64,000 nucleotides of DNA, taken from NCBI RefSeq assembly GCF_000499845.2, contig NC_023749.2:25926695-25990694 (forward strand), read 5' to 3'. The number at the start of each line of letters is the position of its first letter. The stretch's first letter is position 1. Shown in pieces: positions 27,524 through 40,029 of this stretch. Origin of the DNA: Phaseolus vulgaris (lineage: Eukaryota; Streptophyta; Magnoliopsida; Fabales; Fabaceae). The notes under the pieces are model-generated. The model was not told the origin of the DNA. It ran no database searches and saw only the letters and a program-made list of their open reading frames with translations. The translations under genes and the position numbers were made by a program.

Positions 27524-28991
27524 ATACTAGATTAACTTATTATCTAAATCAGTTATCTAAGGTTCTATAAAAAAAAAGAAACATAGATAGCTTCCCTTAC
27601 CTGTAATTTTTCATCCCGAGAAAATTCTTGATCAAGTAGGGGAACTACTTTAAACTCTAAGGACCTAAAACAAGTTACTCAAACCTCACAAATATTCAGC
27701 ATATGATAAAACTAGTTGAGAGAAAAAAATTTCTCAATTGTTCTCATAAAGATTGATGACTAAATTCTAAGAAAAAAATGAATAATAAATGATCTTTAGA
27801 GTAAACATGAACTTATTCTATTTAAAAATTTGATTGAGAATGTACCAGATTCCTCAACTAGAGTAAGGTGTGATCATATTCTAAAATAGATGAGTTATTA
27901 GAAAGAGAAATTTAAAGAAGAAGGGAGAGGGAGAGAAATGGAGAGAGAAAGTTTGAGAAAATAAGAAAAGAAAAACTGAGGGGGGACGGGGTCTTAGCAG
28001 GATTTTCTTTTTTCGTTTTTGATATTCTAAATATTGTATTTACGTGTAGCTACACAACATATGCTGGTTTAAATTATATATATGGCTTTTATATTTTAAT
28101 ATTTTTGTATAAAGTATAAATTTAATCAATATTGTCAAATTTGGTTATATCATTTTGATGATTATGTTCATCAAATTTTATAGAATTTAAACATTTTGTA
28201 AATATTATCTAGTATTTAGCTATTTAAATTTTTATCTTATCTAATACGTTAAAATTTAATAATAGAATAAAACTTTAGGTAATTTTGAAATTATATGAAG
28301 TGTAATATTATGGTTTAATTGATAAAAATATATAATTCAACTGTCATATAGATTTATTCTATATTTTATAAAAAAAGTCGTAGAAGATGTAATTAAAATT
28401 AATTTTTATATTTAGAGTAAACAGATGTTAACTAATAAGTATTTAATTACTTTAATATCGATATGTACTTATGTTTAATCCAACAACTTACCTGAACTAA
28501 TAAGTATTTGGGTTAATAGAATAATAGTGTAATCATTAAACATGTTTTATGTTTCTTACTTAAAACAAGGAAATAAACAGCTTTTATTTGAACACGTGAA
28601 ATTAATCTTTTACGTTTATATTCGAGGATAAGTTTTTTAATAGGTAAAGAAATATTTAGTTATAAAATAATAAGACCTGCAATCTAGCATAGATACGCTG
28701 ATGATATCGTATTCAAATATTTTATATATATCCTCCAAAACAACACTCAATTTGAAATATTTCATAAAATTTGTAACAATATAAAATCAAAAGTATTTTG
28801 CACAATGATTATAAAATAAAAAGAAATACTCAGCAGTTATAAAGGAATAAAAGAATTCATAAGCTTATATGTAAGACAAATAAGAAAGAACAATATCTAA
28901 TAATAATTTATTAAAAAATTAATAAAAAAATTAATCATATATAATATTTAATTATACTTGATTCAAATTAGACCAAACATATTTTTTATTC
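27524..28991. other. AT-rich DNA without a recognisable gene
   Basis: This is probably host intergenic sequence. On the minus strand there is a strong donor-like ATTACAG|GTAAGG at about 27600-27612, preceded upstream by a CT-rich tract (27905-27985) such as plant 5' UTRs carry. No sizeable frame or domain supports a gene. The remainder is AT-rich and featureless. Confidence 0.5.
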
Positions 28992-30143
28992 TGTACCAAC
29001 CAGGTCACCGGGTGCGATGACGTGTGATGACGTGCTCAGCAGGACATGTGGACAAGAGAAAAAGGGATGGTTCTGAAGTGTACATGGTCGCCGTTTGGAG
29101 AAGTGGCTTTTTGCGGTGCACATGATCAATTGTCGCCGCAAGAAGCACATCGCCGGTTGTCGCCAGGTTGGTTTCGTTACCGTGTTAGACCACGGAAGAT
29201 CAGGTGGTCTGACATCGCCGCCAGAAGCACATCGCCGGATTCCCAGTAAACTCAGTTGAAGCTGCTGGGGTGCAGGCGAGGAAGTTCAAGTGTGTAAGTT
29301 CAGTCAAGATGATTGTTACGCCAGCATGAGGTGTGAAGGTTAAATGAGTTGGAGTAAACAGCTTGCTCCTCGACGACGGGATTCCCAGAGTGGACGTTCG
29401 TCGATGGCGAGTTCCTCTCAGTTAGAACATGCATGGTGTGGCAAAGAGGAAGGTGGCACCTGCGACAAGCGATATCACAGAGATGGTGTACTTTGTTGCA
29501 TCCGATACTCGCCTTGTCAGGTGGCGTTCCAGAGCGTGTTACGTGCTAGGTTGCACCTTGAATAGGAGACTTGGTCGCGTAACTGCATGCCACATAGAAA
29601 TGGTCCTCAAGTTACCCCAACCCAGATGACGACACGTGTAGGGTTGGATGCTACCTGTTACCCCAATCCAGATGATGACACGTGCAGGGTTGGATGCTAC
29701 ATAGAAATGATGCTCGAGTTATCCTAGCTCAGATGATGACACGTGTAGGGTTGGGTACTACCTGCTACCCCAGCCCAGATGATGAAACGTGCAGGGTTGG
29801 ATGCGAGCCACGTGTCCAAAGCATAACGGCCTGGAGAGAGAAAAAACCTAGCTATAAAGGTAAACTTAACAGAATTTGCAGAGGTACCTTTTCATTACGG
29901 CTCATTGCTAGGGTTGTGTGCACTTTAGTACCGTTCTACAGAGTATATTTTTCTCTGAGTTTTGGGTGTTTGTGTCACTGACTTGAGCGTCGGAGCGCCA
30001 CCGGCCGCAGAGGCGCCACCTTGTGTTTTTCAGGTTCCCAGAGAGACTATTTGTGGTGTGGACTCGAAGGGCACGTGGCGTGAAGCTGGTGAGGAAGATC
30101 GTGACGAGGCAATGCTCTTGCGCTAGGTCAACCGGCAGGAACA
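28992..30143 (+). repeat. Element A: 5' LTR (1,152 bp)
   Basis: TGTACCAACC...GGCAGGAACA. U3 contains a ~50-bp unit repeated four times (29625-29815) with AGATGATGACACGTG and AGGGTTGGATG. Intact CACGTG boxes sit at 29633, 29679, 29740 and 29809. A TATAAA box lies at 29853. The shared R/U5 block is at 29978-30017. Confidence 0.95.
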
Positions 30144-30145
30144 TC

Positions 30146-30162
30146 TGGCGCCCACCGTGGGG
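30146..30162 (+). other. Element A: primer-binding site
   Basis: TGGCGCCCACCGTGGGG, two bases after the LTR, is identical to that of B. Confidence 0.85.
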
Positions 30163-30306
30163 CCGTATAAAAGGTGATTCCCAACCATAGTTTGTGTTCG
30201 TTGAAGTTTTGGTGCTTTTGTTCGACTGCTCGCTGTCGCAGTCGGTTTCTGGAGTTTTCACCGTTCGTTTGGAGTTTCTTTGAGTCGCGGAGTTTGTTGA
30301 GAATGG

Positions 30307-32869
30307 ATGAGGACAACACGGTCTAGTTCAGTCGCGCCGTCAACAGATGAAGATGTTGTGTCTATGACGCAGGTCATGGACATGATGAGGATGCTGGAGG
30401 AGAACGTGGTTGCATCACGTTCTGAACAGGAGAGGATGCATGAGGCGCTGGTGGCCTCACAAGCTAGGAATGAGGAGCTCAACAGGGTCAACGAAGAGCT
30501 GCGTAAAGCTCTTCAAGAGCGGGAGGAGCGTGCGGTCGGGGACAGATCGACACCCACATCCCCACTGCGCACCTTTCCCATGCCATTTTCTTAAGACATC
30601 ATGGACTCGGTGGTCCCGGCCAATACGGCGGCGGTGAAGGCGTCTTTCACCGGTGTGGAGGACCCTGAGGCTCATCTCACGGCGTTTCACACCCAGATGA
30701 TGCTCTCAGGGGGGTCGGACGCAGTCTATTGTAAGGTGTTCATGAGCACTCTTAGTGGAACAGCGTTGGAATGGTTCGTCAGTTTACCTACTGGCCACAT
30801 TACCACGTTTCAACAGTTTTCCAAGATGTTTGTTGAGCAGTATATAGTGAACAAGGCACCACCATTGGTGTCTTACGACCTGTTCGACGTGAGGCAGTAC
30901 CAAGGGGAGTCCCTGAAGTTTTTCCTGAACAGATTCAGAGCTCAGATAATCCGCTTGTCAGGTAAAGACGAGGAAACGTTTGTACATGCCTTCAAGAAGG
31001 GTGTGTTGCCCGGACCCTTTAGTGAGTCGCTTATCAGGAGTCACCCCGCCACGTTTGCTGAAATCCGGCGACGTGCCGTGGCTCACATCGCCGCTGAAAG
31101 CGAAGTCTCCGAGAAAAGGGGAAATGTGGCCCCAGCTAAGCCGCGCGCCCAGACGAGGGTCCAGCCGCAGAGGGTAATGGAGGTAGCAGCGGGGAAGAGG
31201 GACCAAAGGATGCGTCATCCTTATGACCCTAAGAAGAATAAGGGGAAGGAGCCGGGGCGGCCCAGAGAGACTAATCGCCCACCAAGGTATGAGTTCGTGA
31301 TGGGGTTGGTTGATCTGATCGCCATCCCGAATATTGCTGCCAGGCTCAAGGTGCCTGAGAAGACAACAGAAAAGGTTTTGGGTCCAAAACCGAACTCGTG
31401 GTGTGAGTTCCACAAGAGCTTTGGCCACTCCATCAACTCGTGTTTGGCTCTGGGATACCAACTCACCGAGTTGGTCAAGTGTGGATTCCTGAAAGATTAC
31501 TTGCTGGAAAAGCAAGCGGGCCAATCAACAGTTTCCCAAACGGCGGGCAATGAAGGACAGCAGCACGAGGTGCCCATTCACGGTGAGATCCACACCATAG
31601 CTAGTGGATTCTCAGGTGGAGGGTGCACTGCATCGCAACGCAAGAAGTACGCAAGGTCGGTGATGTCAGTGGAAATTTTTTAGGATCACTCACCCGACGT
31701 GGACATCACGTTCACCAAAGGAGACCTTAGGGACGTTGTGCCTCACGACAACGACCCTATTGTGATCTCGCTTGTCACGGCGGGAAGGACTATCCATCGG
31801 GTGTTGGTCAACCAAGGAAGCTCGACATATGTAATGTTTTGGCCGACTTTTGAAAAGTTACAACTGTCCCCCGATCAACTGAGGCCATATGGGGGCTGCT
31901 TGTACGGTTTCGCCGGCGATCAAATGGAGGTAAGAGGGTATATTGAGTTAAGGACGACCTTCACAGACGATTTGGCCTCACGAATAGAGAAGATCAGGTA
32001 TCTTGTTGTAAACGCTCCGTCGGCATACAACATACTGTTGGGAAGGCCAACGCTCAACAGGACGGGAGCCGTGCCTTCAACAAGGCACATGAAGGTCAAA
32101 CTACCGTCTATGGAGGGTTTGATCATCACCATCTGTTCTGATCAAAAGGAGGCAAAGAAGTGTTACCAAAATAGCCTCAAGAACAAGAGGTCTGTATGCC
32201 ACGTAACCACAACACCTCCCCCTGGCGCGGAGCCTGCGTGGGAAACCCGGCGAGCGCCGGTTATGACGTTGGAGGTGGCCGCCGAGGGCGACGTGCCAAT
32301 GGAAGATATCGAGGCGAGGTCCGAGAGGGACCGGGTGGAGGGAGAGAGAAACTGCTCGGAGACTGCCAGGGAAGCAGGCATCGCGAGGGTGCTGATCACC
32401 AGCGAAAAGAAGCCTCAGCCAGTGGAGGAATGGCTTGAGAAGAAGATCATCGGCAAGACGTTTAAATTGGGGAAAGCCTTAGACAACGAGACACAAAACC
32501 AAATCGCCAAGGTGATAAGTAAACACCTGGATGCATTTGCCTGGTCCGCTTCAGACATGCTGGGGATCGACCCCGATTTTTTGTGCCATCGCTTGGCAAT
32601 GGATCCCCAGGTCAGGCCCATCCGCCAGAGAAGGAGAAAGTTCAAAGAGGAAAAAAGGCAGGCGATCAAGGACGAAACGCAGAAACTCCTCGCAGAAGGC
32701 CACATAAGGGAGATCCAATATCCAGAATGGCTCACCAATGTCGTTCTGGTCAAGAAGAGTAGCGGAAAATGGCGGATGTGTGTTGACTTCACAGATCTGA
32801 ATAAGGCCTGTCCAAAGGATTCTTATCCTTTGCCGAGTATAGACGCCCTGGTAGATAGTGCATCAGGCC
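30307..32869 (+). pseudogene. Element A: gag, protease and start of reverse transcriptase
   Basis: Start at the ATG 30307 (MRTTRSSSVAP); the upstream ATG at 30303 stops after seven codons. The coiled-coil N-terminus, capsid core (HLTAFHTQMMLSGGSD, SYDLFDVRQYQGE), basic linker and WCEFHKSFGHSINSC are all in one frame. Two nonsense codons interrupt it: TAA at 30592-30594 where B has a Pro-encoding CCT (the Gag motif PFS continues to QDI-like sequence), and TAG at 31681-31683 where C has GAG. Protease reads VLVNQGSSTYVMFW, so the catalytic Asp has become Asn (AAC, 31810-31812). Reverse transcriptase is normal through KWRMCVDFTDLNKACPKDSY and stops at the deletion after VDSASG. Confidence 0.88.
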
Positions 32870-35350
32870 AACCCCGAAAAGTGTGTCGCCATATTGGCGA
32901 TGAGGAGTCCCGCAACCGTGAAGGAAGTGCAGCAACTCACGGGACGGATGACCGCTCTGTCCCGATTTGTATCTACCAGTGGAGAGAAGGGTCACCCATA
33001 CTTCCAATGCTTGAAGAGGAACAACAGGTTTGTCTGGACGAGGGAGTGTGAAGAAGCTTTCATAAAGCTCAAAGAATACTTGGCGAGCCCGCCAGTTCTG
33101 TGCAAACCTCAAGCAGCAACGCCCCTCAGGCTGTATTTTGCCATAACTGAGAGAGCAATAAGCGCGGTGCTCGTCCAGGATCAAGATCAGGTCCAAAAAA
33201 CCCATCTATTTCGTTAGCAAGGTGCTGGAAAGCCCAGAAGTGAGGTATCAGGCCTAGGAAAAGGCGGCGCTGGCGGTTGTATTTTCGGCGAGGAGGCTGC
33301 GTCATTACTTCCAAAGCTTTATAGTGTTGGTAATGACCAACTTACCCATCCAGAAGGTTTTGAAGAAACCAGATGTAGCTGGAAGAATGGTGAAGTGGGC
33401 GGTGGAGCTGTCGGAATTCGACATCATGTACGAGCCCCGGGGACCGATCAAGGGGCAAATCTTCGCTGATTTTGTGGTCGAGCTGTCTTTCGAAACAACG
33501 CAAAACGCCAAGGATGACTTTCGTTGGGTGCTCTCGGTGGATGGGTCGTCTAACCAGCTGGGCAGCGGGGCTGGGGTTATTTTGGAGGGACCCAACAGTG
33601 TGTTGATAGAGCAATCACTGAGGTTTGCTTTCAAAGCAAGCAACAATCAAGCAGAGTATGAGGCTTTGATCGCCGGTATCCTGTTGGCAAAGGAGATGGG
33701 GGCGAAGGTGATGATGGCCAATAGTGATTCGCTGTTGGTCACTAGGCAGGTAACTGACGAGTTCCAAGCCAAAGATTCGCAGATGGCAGCCTACCTGGAG
33801 TACGTGCAACAGCTAAGGAGATCTTTCGTTTTGTTTGAAGTGGTGCATGTGCCAAGAGAGCAGAATGCCTGAGCTGACTTGCTAGCCAAGCTTGCCAGTT
33901 CGGGCAAGGGGGGCAGACAGAGGACCGTTATTAAAGAAACTTTGAAGACTCCTCGGGCTTTTGTCGCAAATCGCCAAGTCCTTTACGTTTGTAAATCGAC
34001 GGAAAGGACGGCAAGGGGCCATAGATCTCTAACGCAGGAGACCTTGAGGACGCCGAGGGTCAGGGCGCACCCGGGGAAAGAGGTTAGAACGATGCAAGTT
34101 TGCGCTATCCACGAGCCAGATACGTGGATAACGCCATACCAGCGCTACTTGGTAGATGCCATGCTTCCAATGGACTCAACGGAAGACAGAAAGACAAAGA
34201 AAAGCTCCAGCAAGTTTACCCTCATTGACGGCGAGCTGTACAGGTTCGGATTTACACACCCTCTTCTTGTATGTGTACACGGAGAGAAGTGCACGAGAAT
34301 TATGGCCGAGCTCCATGAAGGGATTTGTGGAAGCCACATCGGGGGGCGAGCTCTGGCGACAAGGACTGTCCGTGCAGGCTATTACTGTCCCACAATGAGG
34401 GAAGATTGCAAGAGATATGCCCAGCGCTGCAAGCAATGCCAGCAGCACGCCGATTGGCACAAGGCGCCCCCAGAAGAGTTGAAGTCAATCTACAGCCGCT
34501 GGCCGTTCCACACGTGGGGAATCGACATTCTGGGACCTTTCCCGTTGGCGATCAGGAAAATGAAGTATTTGGTCGTGGCGATCGAATACTTCACGAAATG
34601 GATTGAGGCAGAACCAGTAGCCCAGATCACCGTGCACAAAATCCAGAGTTTCGTGTGGAAGAATATTGTGTGTCGTTTTGGAGTGCCCAAGCGTCTAGTA
34701 TCGGACAACGGGACTCAGTTCGCAAGCCACCTGTTGAAGAAGCTGTGCGAGGACATCGGGACACAACATGTGTTTGCTTCCGTGGAACACCCGCAAACGA
34801 ATGGGCAAGTGGAGTCTGCTAATCGGGTTCTATTGAGAGGATTGAAGAGGAGGTTGGAAAAGGCCAAGGGGTCTTGGGCTGAGGAAGTTCCCCGCATAGT
34901 GTGGGCATACCATACCACCGAGCAATCAGGAACCCACGAAACCCCATTTAGTTTAGTGTATGGGTGCGATGCGATGATTCCAGTCGAAATCCAGGAAAGC
35001 TCGCTGAGATTCCAGAACTTCGTGGCGGAAGACTCGAACGAAGAAAGGAGAATGAATTTGGATTTGTTGGACGAGGTCAGGGAGGAAGCACGGGTGAAGG
35101 CCGAGGCAGTAAAGAGAAGAGTTGAGCGTAAGTACAACTCCAAGATAAAGCCGAGGCAGTTTAGGGACGGTGACCTGGTGATGAGGAAGGCCCACCAGTA
35201 CGAGATGGAAAACAAATTGTCACCCAACTAGACAGGACCATTCAGAATAACCGAAGCACTCAGGAACGGCGCCTACCGCTTGGAGACGCTGGAAGGAGGG
35301 GCGATTCCTCGCACTTGGAACGCCACCCATGTCAAGTTTTACTACAGTTA
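32870..35350 (+). pseudogene. Element A: reverse-transcriptase thumb, RNase H and integrase
   Basis: A deletion of about 390 bp relative to B removes FLDAFSGY through YVDD and the template-primer region. Sequence resumes at NPEKCVAILAMRSP in another frame. RNase H (33324-33872) keeps VDGSSNQ, NNQAEYEALIAG and SDSLLVT. A TGA (from CGA) at about 33870 ends that frame. Integrase (33879-35231) keeps the zinc-binding HEGICGSH...CKQC region and the core WGIDILGPFP, SDNGTQF and NGQVESANR. A TAG after NKLSPN at about 35229 precedes the terminal YRLETLEGG block and the original TAA at 35348-35350. Without YVDD the element could move only with enzyme supplied in trans. Confidence 0.88.
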
Positions 35351-36963
35351 AGGCATTGTAAGTAGCAATTAACTCGAACAATTTAAGATGTATTAGTTTA
35401 AACAATTTTTCAAGGGGGCACTCTTTTTTCCCTAAGGAGGGTTTTTAATGAGGCCACCCAATAAAGAAGGTTTCGAAGTTTATCGCAGTTTCCCAGTTAT
35501 TAAGTTTGCATGTTGTTTGTTTTTCAAGCTTGTGGGGAAAGATTTTATGGCCCTTGCGTAGTTTTAAGCAATGGTAAATCCAAATCGCATGCATCCAGTA
35601 CAAAATTTTTGAAACATGAAGTGTTAAACCCTCATCGCCACCCGACGATTGGAGGTGCAAGTTCAAGTTTTAAGTCCTCATCGCCACCCGGCGATCAGAG
35701 GCACAAGTATCAAATTTTCCGACCGCCACCAGGTGAGAAAAGATTTAAAAAGACCTCCTCGCCTCGAGCGAGTGTAGGCAAGAAAAAGATCTAAAAAGAC
35801 CTCCTCGCCTCGAGCGAGTGTAGGCGAGAAAAAGATTTAAAAAGACCCCCTCGCTTCGAGCGAGTGTAGGCGAGAAAAGAGTAAAAGCCCTCCTCGCCCT
35901 GAGCGAGTGCAGGCAAGAGCAGATCAAAGACCTCTTTGCGTGAGCAAATTGAGGCAAGTTGAAAGCCCTCAACACACCCAAGGGGGGAGGAGATGTAACC
36001 CCTGGGCAAGTCGAGGCATCAGAAAAAGTCCTTCTCACCCTCGAGTGAGTTGAGGCAGGATGAAGCTGAAAAGTCAGGGGTGTTAATAATCTTAAGTATG
36101 GGAAAGGAGGGTTGGAGAAAAAAAAACTCCTTTCCCTCGAGTGAAACACCAATATTGACCTAGTAAGACCAGCTAAATTAGAAGTTAAAGGGTGGTCGGG
36201 GGAAGTTCGCAGAGGACACCTCACCACCTAAATCATTGTTCTAAAACTCAGGGAGGTAGAGAAGGATCTGAAAGGCGGCTCTACCCCCAGATGAGGGAAC
36301 AATGGTTTAAGCTATCTCAGGTTAAGAACTCAGGGAGGTAGAGAAGGATCCGAGGCGGCTGTACCCCCAGATGAGGGAACAATGGTTTAAGCTATCTCAG
36401 GTCAAGAACTCGGGGAAGGTAGAGGGAGATCCGGAAGGCAGCTCTCCTTCCAAATGAGTAAAGGTGGGGCCATGTGATGGTCCCGCAGGGGACATTTGCA
36501 GTTAAAGGGAAATGGTGTTGTCGAAAACCCATGGCTTGGGATTGAAATAGAAAGAGCATTACGCGGCGAGAGCCAGATCAGCGAAGTTTTGGGCGATAAC
36601 GTAGAAGTTAGCTTGTCCTTCGGCAGATCGGGCGAATGGGATTGCAGATATTAAGATCGACCCACGCCCTTATTGCCAAGTAAGTGGTTTCGCGTTAAAC
36701 GTTATTGCCACAGACTTACCGTTTTGCTTAAGTTAAGTTGATTTCCAGAGAATTAAGCGCCAGTTTGTGCTAAGTTAATCAAACTGAGTAAAAGCCAACC
36801 AGTCGAGCTAGTTAATCGCACAACAGATAAAATTAGAAGTCATAAATATATACACATGTATATCAAATAGTTCGAGCGGAAGGAAAATTATTACATACAA
36901 GTCAAGATCAGATACAAGAGTTTTCAAAGGCAGTAAAGTAGAAGTGGCAGATGGGAGCGCAAG
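35351..36963 (+). other. Element A: spacer between pol and the antisense gene
   Basis: This is non-coding, with the conserved post-pol block at 35415-35466. GGCGATC-type units follow at 35630-35705. A ~46-bp tandem array (35735-35935; GACCTCCTCGCCTCGAGCGA core, four units, the last degenerate) comes next. Two ~80-bp units lie at about 36248-36410 (AGGGAGGTAGAGAAGGATC...GATGAGGGAACAATGG). The 46-bp units resemble the 37-bp units of element C in sequence but not in period. Confidence 0.75.
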
Positions 36964-39688
36964 TTAAGTCGGTGGCATGATCTTGCCATCCACCACTTCA
37001 TTGTACACCGAAATTTACGAAAGGTCAAGAATGGGAAATTTACAGGCGAATTGCTCCAAAGCTGCTCCAAAGCCGGAAGTAAGAACTTGGGCAGCCTCAA
37101 GCTGAAGGTCGTCGATCTTTGTCTTGAACCCGTTGTTCTCTTCGCGAACCCGGGTGACTTCAAGTTCAAGTTCATCGACTTTCTTCTTGAATCCGCTGTT
37201 CTCTTCACGAACTCGAGCAAGCTCGGTGGCCATTTCGCTCAGCTCTTTGGTTGCCTTATCCCGGTCTTGTTCGACTTTACCCAGAAGAGTCTCCCTCTCA
37301 ATCGACCTCTTCTCCATGTTGGCCATCTTTTGGGCGTCGGTTTTCTTTGCCTCCTCCAACGTGGCAATTTTCTCCCTCAGAGGGACGATTTTGTTCCTCA
37401 GCTCGACGACGTCCTGAAGTTTATCATGAAGTTTCTTGCGCAGTTCTTTATTGTCCTTACCCACGCTTTGAAGCTCGTCTTTGAGAGCGTTTTCGACCCG
37501 CGAGAACTCGAGGCCTTGCATCATCATGTCGCACTTGATCTTCTCGGCTTCGGCTCTCGCAGTGCTCGCCACCTCCTGATGGATGCGACAATCAAGCTCA
37601 AGTTTCTCTAAGGAGCCCTGCAGCCCTTCGGCGACGATTTGAGGGAGGCACTTGTCGGCCATGGCGTGTAGGCGCACGTTAAAAGTTCTCAAGGCTTCTT
37701 GAAGGGAAGCTGGGAGGCCCGGTGTTGGAGGAGGAGGTGGGGGCTGGTGCTCACCACCACCCTCGCAAGGTTGGATGGCGAGGGGAGTCTTGAGGCGTGG
37801 TGATGAGGTGGTAAGTTCTTCGGCGGGTTGAGAAGAGGCTTGCGTATCGGCAAGTTGTTCAGGCACAACTTCAGCAACTGAGGCGTTTGAAGCAAGAACG
37901 TCCCCAGCGGACTCGAACGGCGTGGAGGCGCTGGGGGGTTCTCGACGAAGTCTGGGACGGCACTCTCAGTTGCTGGGGGCTCGATCGCAGCTCTCCTTTT
38001 CCTCTTGCAGACTAGCCCATCCTCGGTGCTTTTGTCTGCCTCTTCGTCCGACACCACCTTGGGGGCTTTCCTCTTAGCCTTTTTGATTGGCAGTTCTTAA
38101 CGCTGGGGGGCTGGAAGAGCAGCGGTAGCGGGTGGGCCGACTGGCGGAGATTGGCCTTGGGCAGCTGCGATCTCTGCAACAGAGTTCAGAACAGTTTGGG
38201 AGCTTGCTGCGAGATTTTGGAGCTTGCTGCGAGATTTTGGAGCTTGGCTATAGAGTGTAGCTTAGCCATCCTATCCTTCCCCAGCATCATATCTGCATAA
38301 AGAGGCCAACAGTTACCAACCAACACAAAGATTCGACAGTTAATAATGCACAGGAAGTTAGCAATGCTCAGGAAGATAATCAGTGTATGACAATGCATGG
38401 GGAAAGTTAAAACCATACGCAAATCAGAAAGGCAACATCAGTTGAAGGCAGGGCGATGCAAGTGTAAACTAGGGAAACCCAAGGACTTAGGGACAAACCT
38501 ATGTGAACATCCAGCTGGCCTTCGTGAAACTCGTAGGCGATGATGGATGAAGTAGGTAGAGTCACGTTGGAAGAGCCAACTCTCTTCCAGAAGTTGCACA
38601 AGTCCTTGTCGAGCTCCTTCATTTTTTCTGGCTCCCTGGCCTTCCTGAAGCTCGACTCTTTCTTCCCCTTATTCACCCAGTACAAGGGAAACCCGTCAAG
38701 GAGGGAGGGGTCTCGGTCGTTGCAGCAAACACGAACGAACCTTCCCTTCCAGTCCTTATAAGATTGCTGGAAGATGGAAAGGATAGAACTTCCGGCGACC
38801 CCATTGAGGCTAACCCATAAACGATCGCTCGGGTTCTTAGCCTCGAACAGGTAGAGGAACACGTCAACTGAGGCCGGATGCCCCAAGTGTGCACATACGA
38901 TTTGGTAGGCCCAGACGAACGCCTAGCTGTTGGGATGAAGCTGGGCGGGGGCTATATCCAGCTCGGTCAGGAGCTCCCTCTCGAAGCGGGTGAAGGGGAA
39001 TCGGAGTTTCACTTTCTTGAACATGGTGGCGTAGATGAAGCAGAAGGGGCCGCCGTCGCTCCCCTGGTTATCAGTGCAGATAGGCTCGCCAAGAGGACAA
39101 GGGTGCACAGACACTTTGTCATCGTGTTCCTTGTTGAAAGAAAGGTGAGTTTGGTCACCTTTCTTGAGACGGAGGATATCGCCTTCAGAGTTGATGGATG
39201 AAGACTCACCCAACAGGGTTGCGGAGGCCTACGGATATAATTGCTTGTAGTTGGGAAGGGGCCTCACAGCTACGCTGGTGTGGGGTGGGTTTGGCTGCGC
39301 TTGGTTGGGTTGAGAAGGCGCGGGTCTCACAGCCTGGCTCGAAGGGACGTTGGGGTCCCTTGGGGGGTCGCGGGAGGAGGAAGGGTTTGCCCTACGGGTG
39401 TTCGCTGGAGGGTTGCGAGGAGATGGAGGAGGGTTTGGTGTAATTTTTGAGCGAGCCATCAAAGAAACTGCAAGAAGACGCAGAGTTTGTAAGCGGAGAG
39501 ACTCAACAGAAGGGAAGGAGATAGAAGAACAAGGGGGGCTCGCAGAGAAAATGTTCAGAAAACCTAAACGCAGAAAAGAAAAGCAAAAACAGAGAAAACA
39601 TCCCACAACGTATGCTCCAAACAGTTAATGGATGATGCAAACCGATTGAAATGCAGCAAACATCAGTAGAAGTGATAAAAAAGTTACC
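36964..39688 (-). pseudogene. Element A: antisense gene, several stops
   Basis: This has the same layout as in C. The 5' UTR intron is 39687-39468 (CTAAAG|GTAAC, CTTGCAG). Coding exon 1 is 39459-38499, starting MARSKITPNPP, with ICTDNQGSDGGPFCF, LPFT-like PFTRFERELLTELDIAPAQ and SVDVFLYLFEAKNPSDRLW. Two TAG codons (near 39228 and 38925) fall where relatives have Trp. The phase-1 intron is 38498-38293 (ATAG|GTTTG, TATGCAG). Exon 2 opens DMMLGKDRM, then has a frame break near 37900-38100, an acidic stretch, KRKRR, and a coiled coil from about 37700 down. A TAA interrupts LDLS near 37015, just before VYNEVVDGKIMP. The gene is unusable as it stands; its function is unknown. Confidence 0.8.
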
Positions 39689-40029
39689 TTTAGATGATCA
39701 GAAGAGCGTTCAGAAAGATGGTGATTGAGGGGACGAAGCGTTCTCTGGAGTATTTTCTCTGGAGTATTCAGGGGGTTTGGAATGAAGAAGAAGATAATGA
39801 AACAGTGAAGTGGCGCGAAGGTTTTAAGAATTTCGAACGTTGCGAGAAGCGCAAACGGCAATAAGTAATGGCCGTTGATGCGTCCACGTGTCGCGCAATC
39901 GAGGGGTTTGGTGAAATGTTAAATCAGTGAACAGAATGAGAGCCAACGCGCGGTGCCACGTAGGTCGCCGAAATTTCGACTCTTTAGTCTTTTCGCTGGT
40001 CAAATCACAACTCAAGACTGAGGGGCTTG
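39689..40029 (-). promoter_or_regulatory. Element A: antisense-gene upstream region and polypurine tract
   Basis: Minus strand: pyrimidine-rich leader with CACTGTTTCATTATC near 39797-39811. Plus strand: TTTAGTCTTTTCGCTGG (39983-39999), then the priming tract AAGACTGAGGGGCTTG ending at 40029 directly before the LTR. Confidence 0.65.

Noticed and set aside
29046..29565. Small frames inside the LTRs of element A, present in both copies
   Set aside because: Their repetition is due to LTR identity, and they are short, without domain, and not shared with the other LTR families.
30303..30326. ATG at 30303 as the start of gag in A
   Set aside because: It terminates after seven codons; the ATG at 30307 opens the frame homologous to other Gag proteins.
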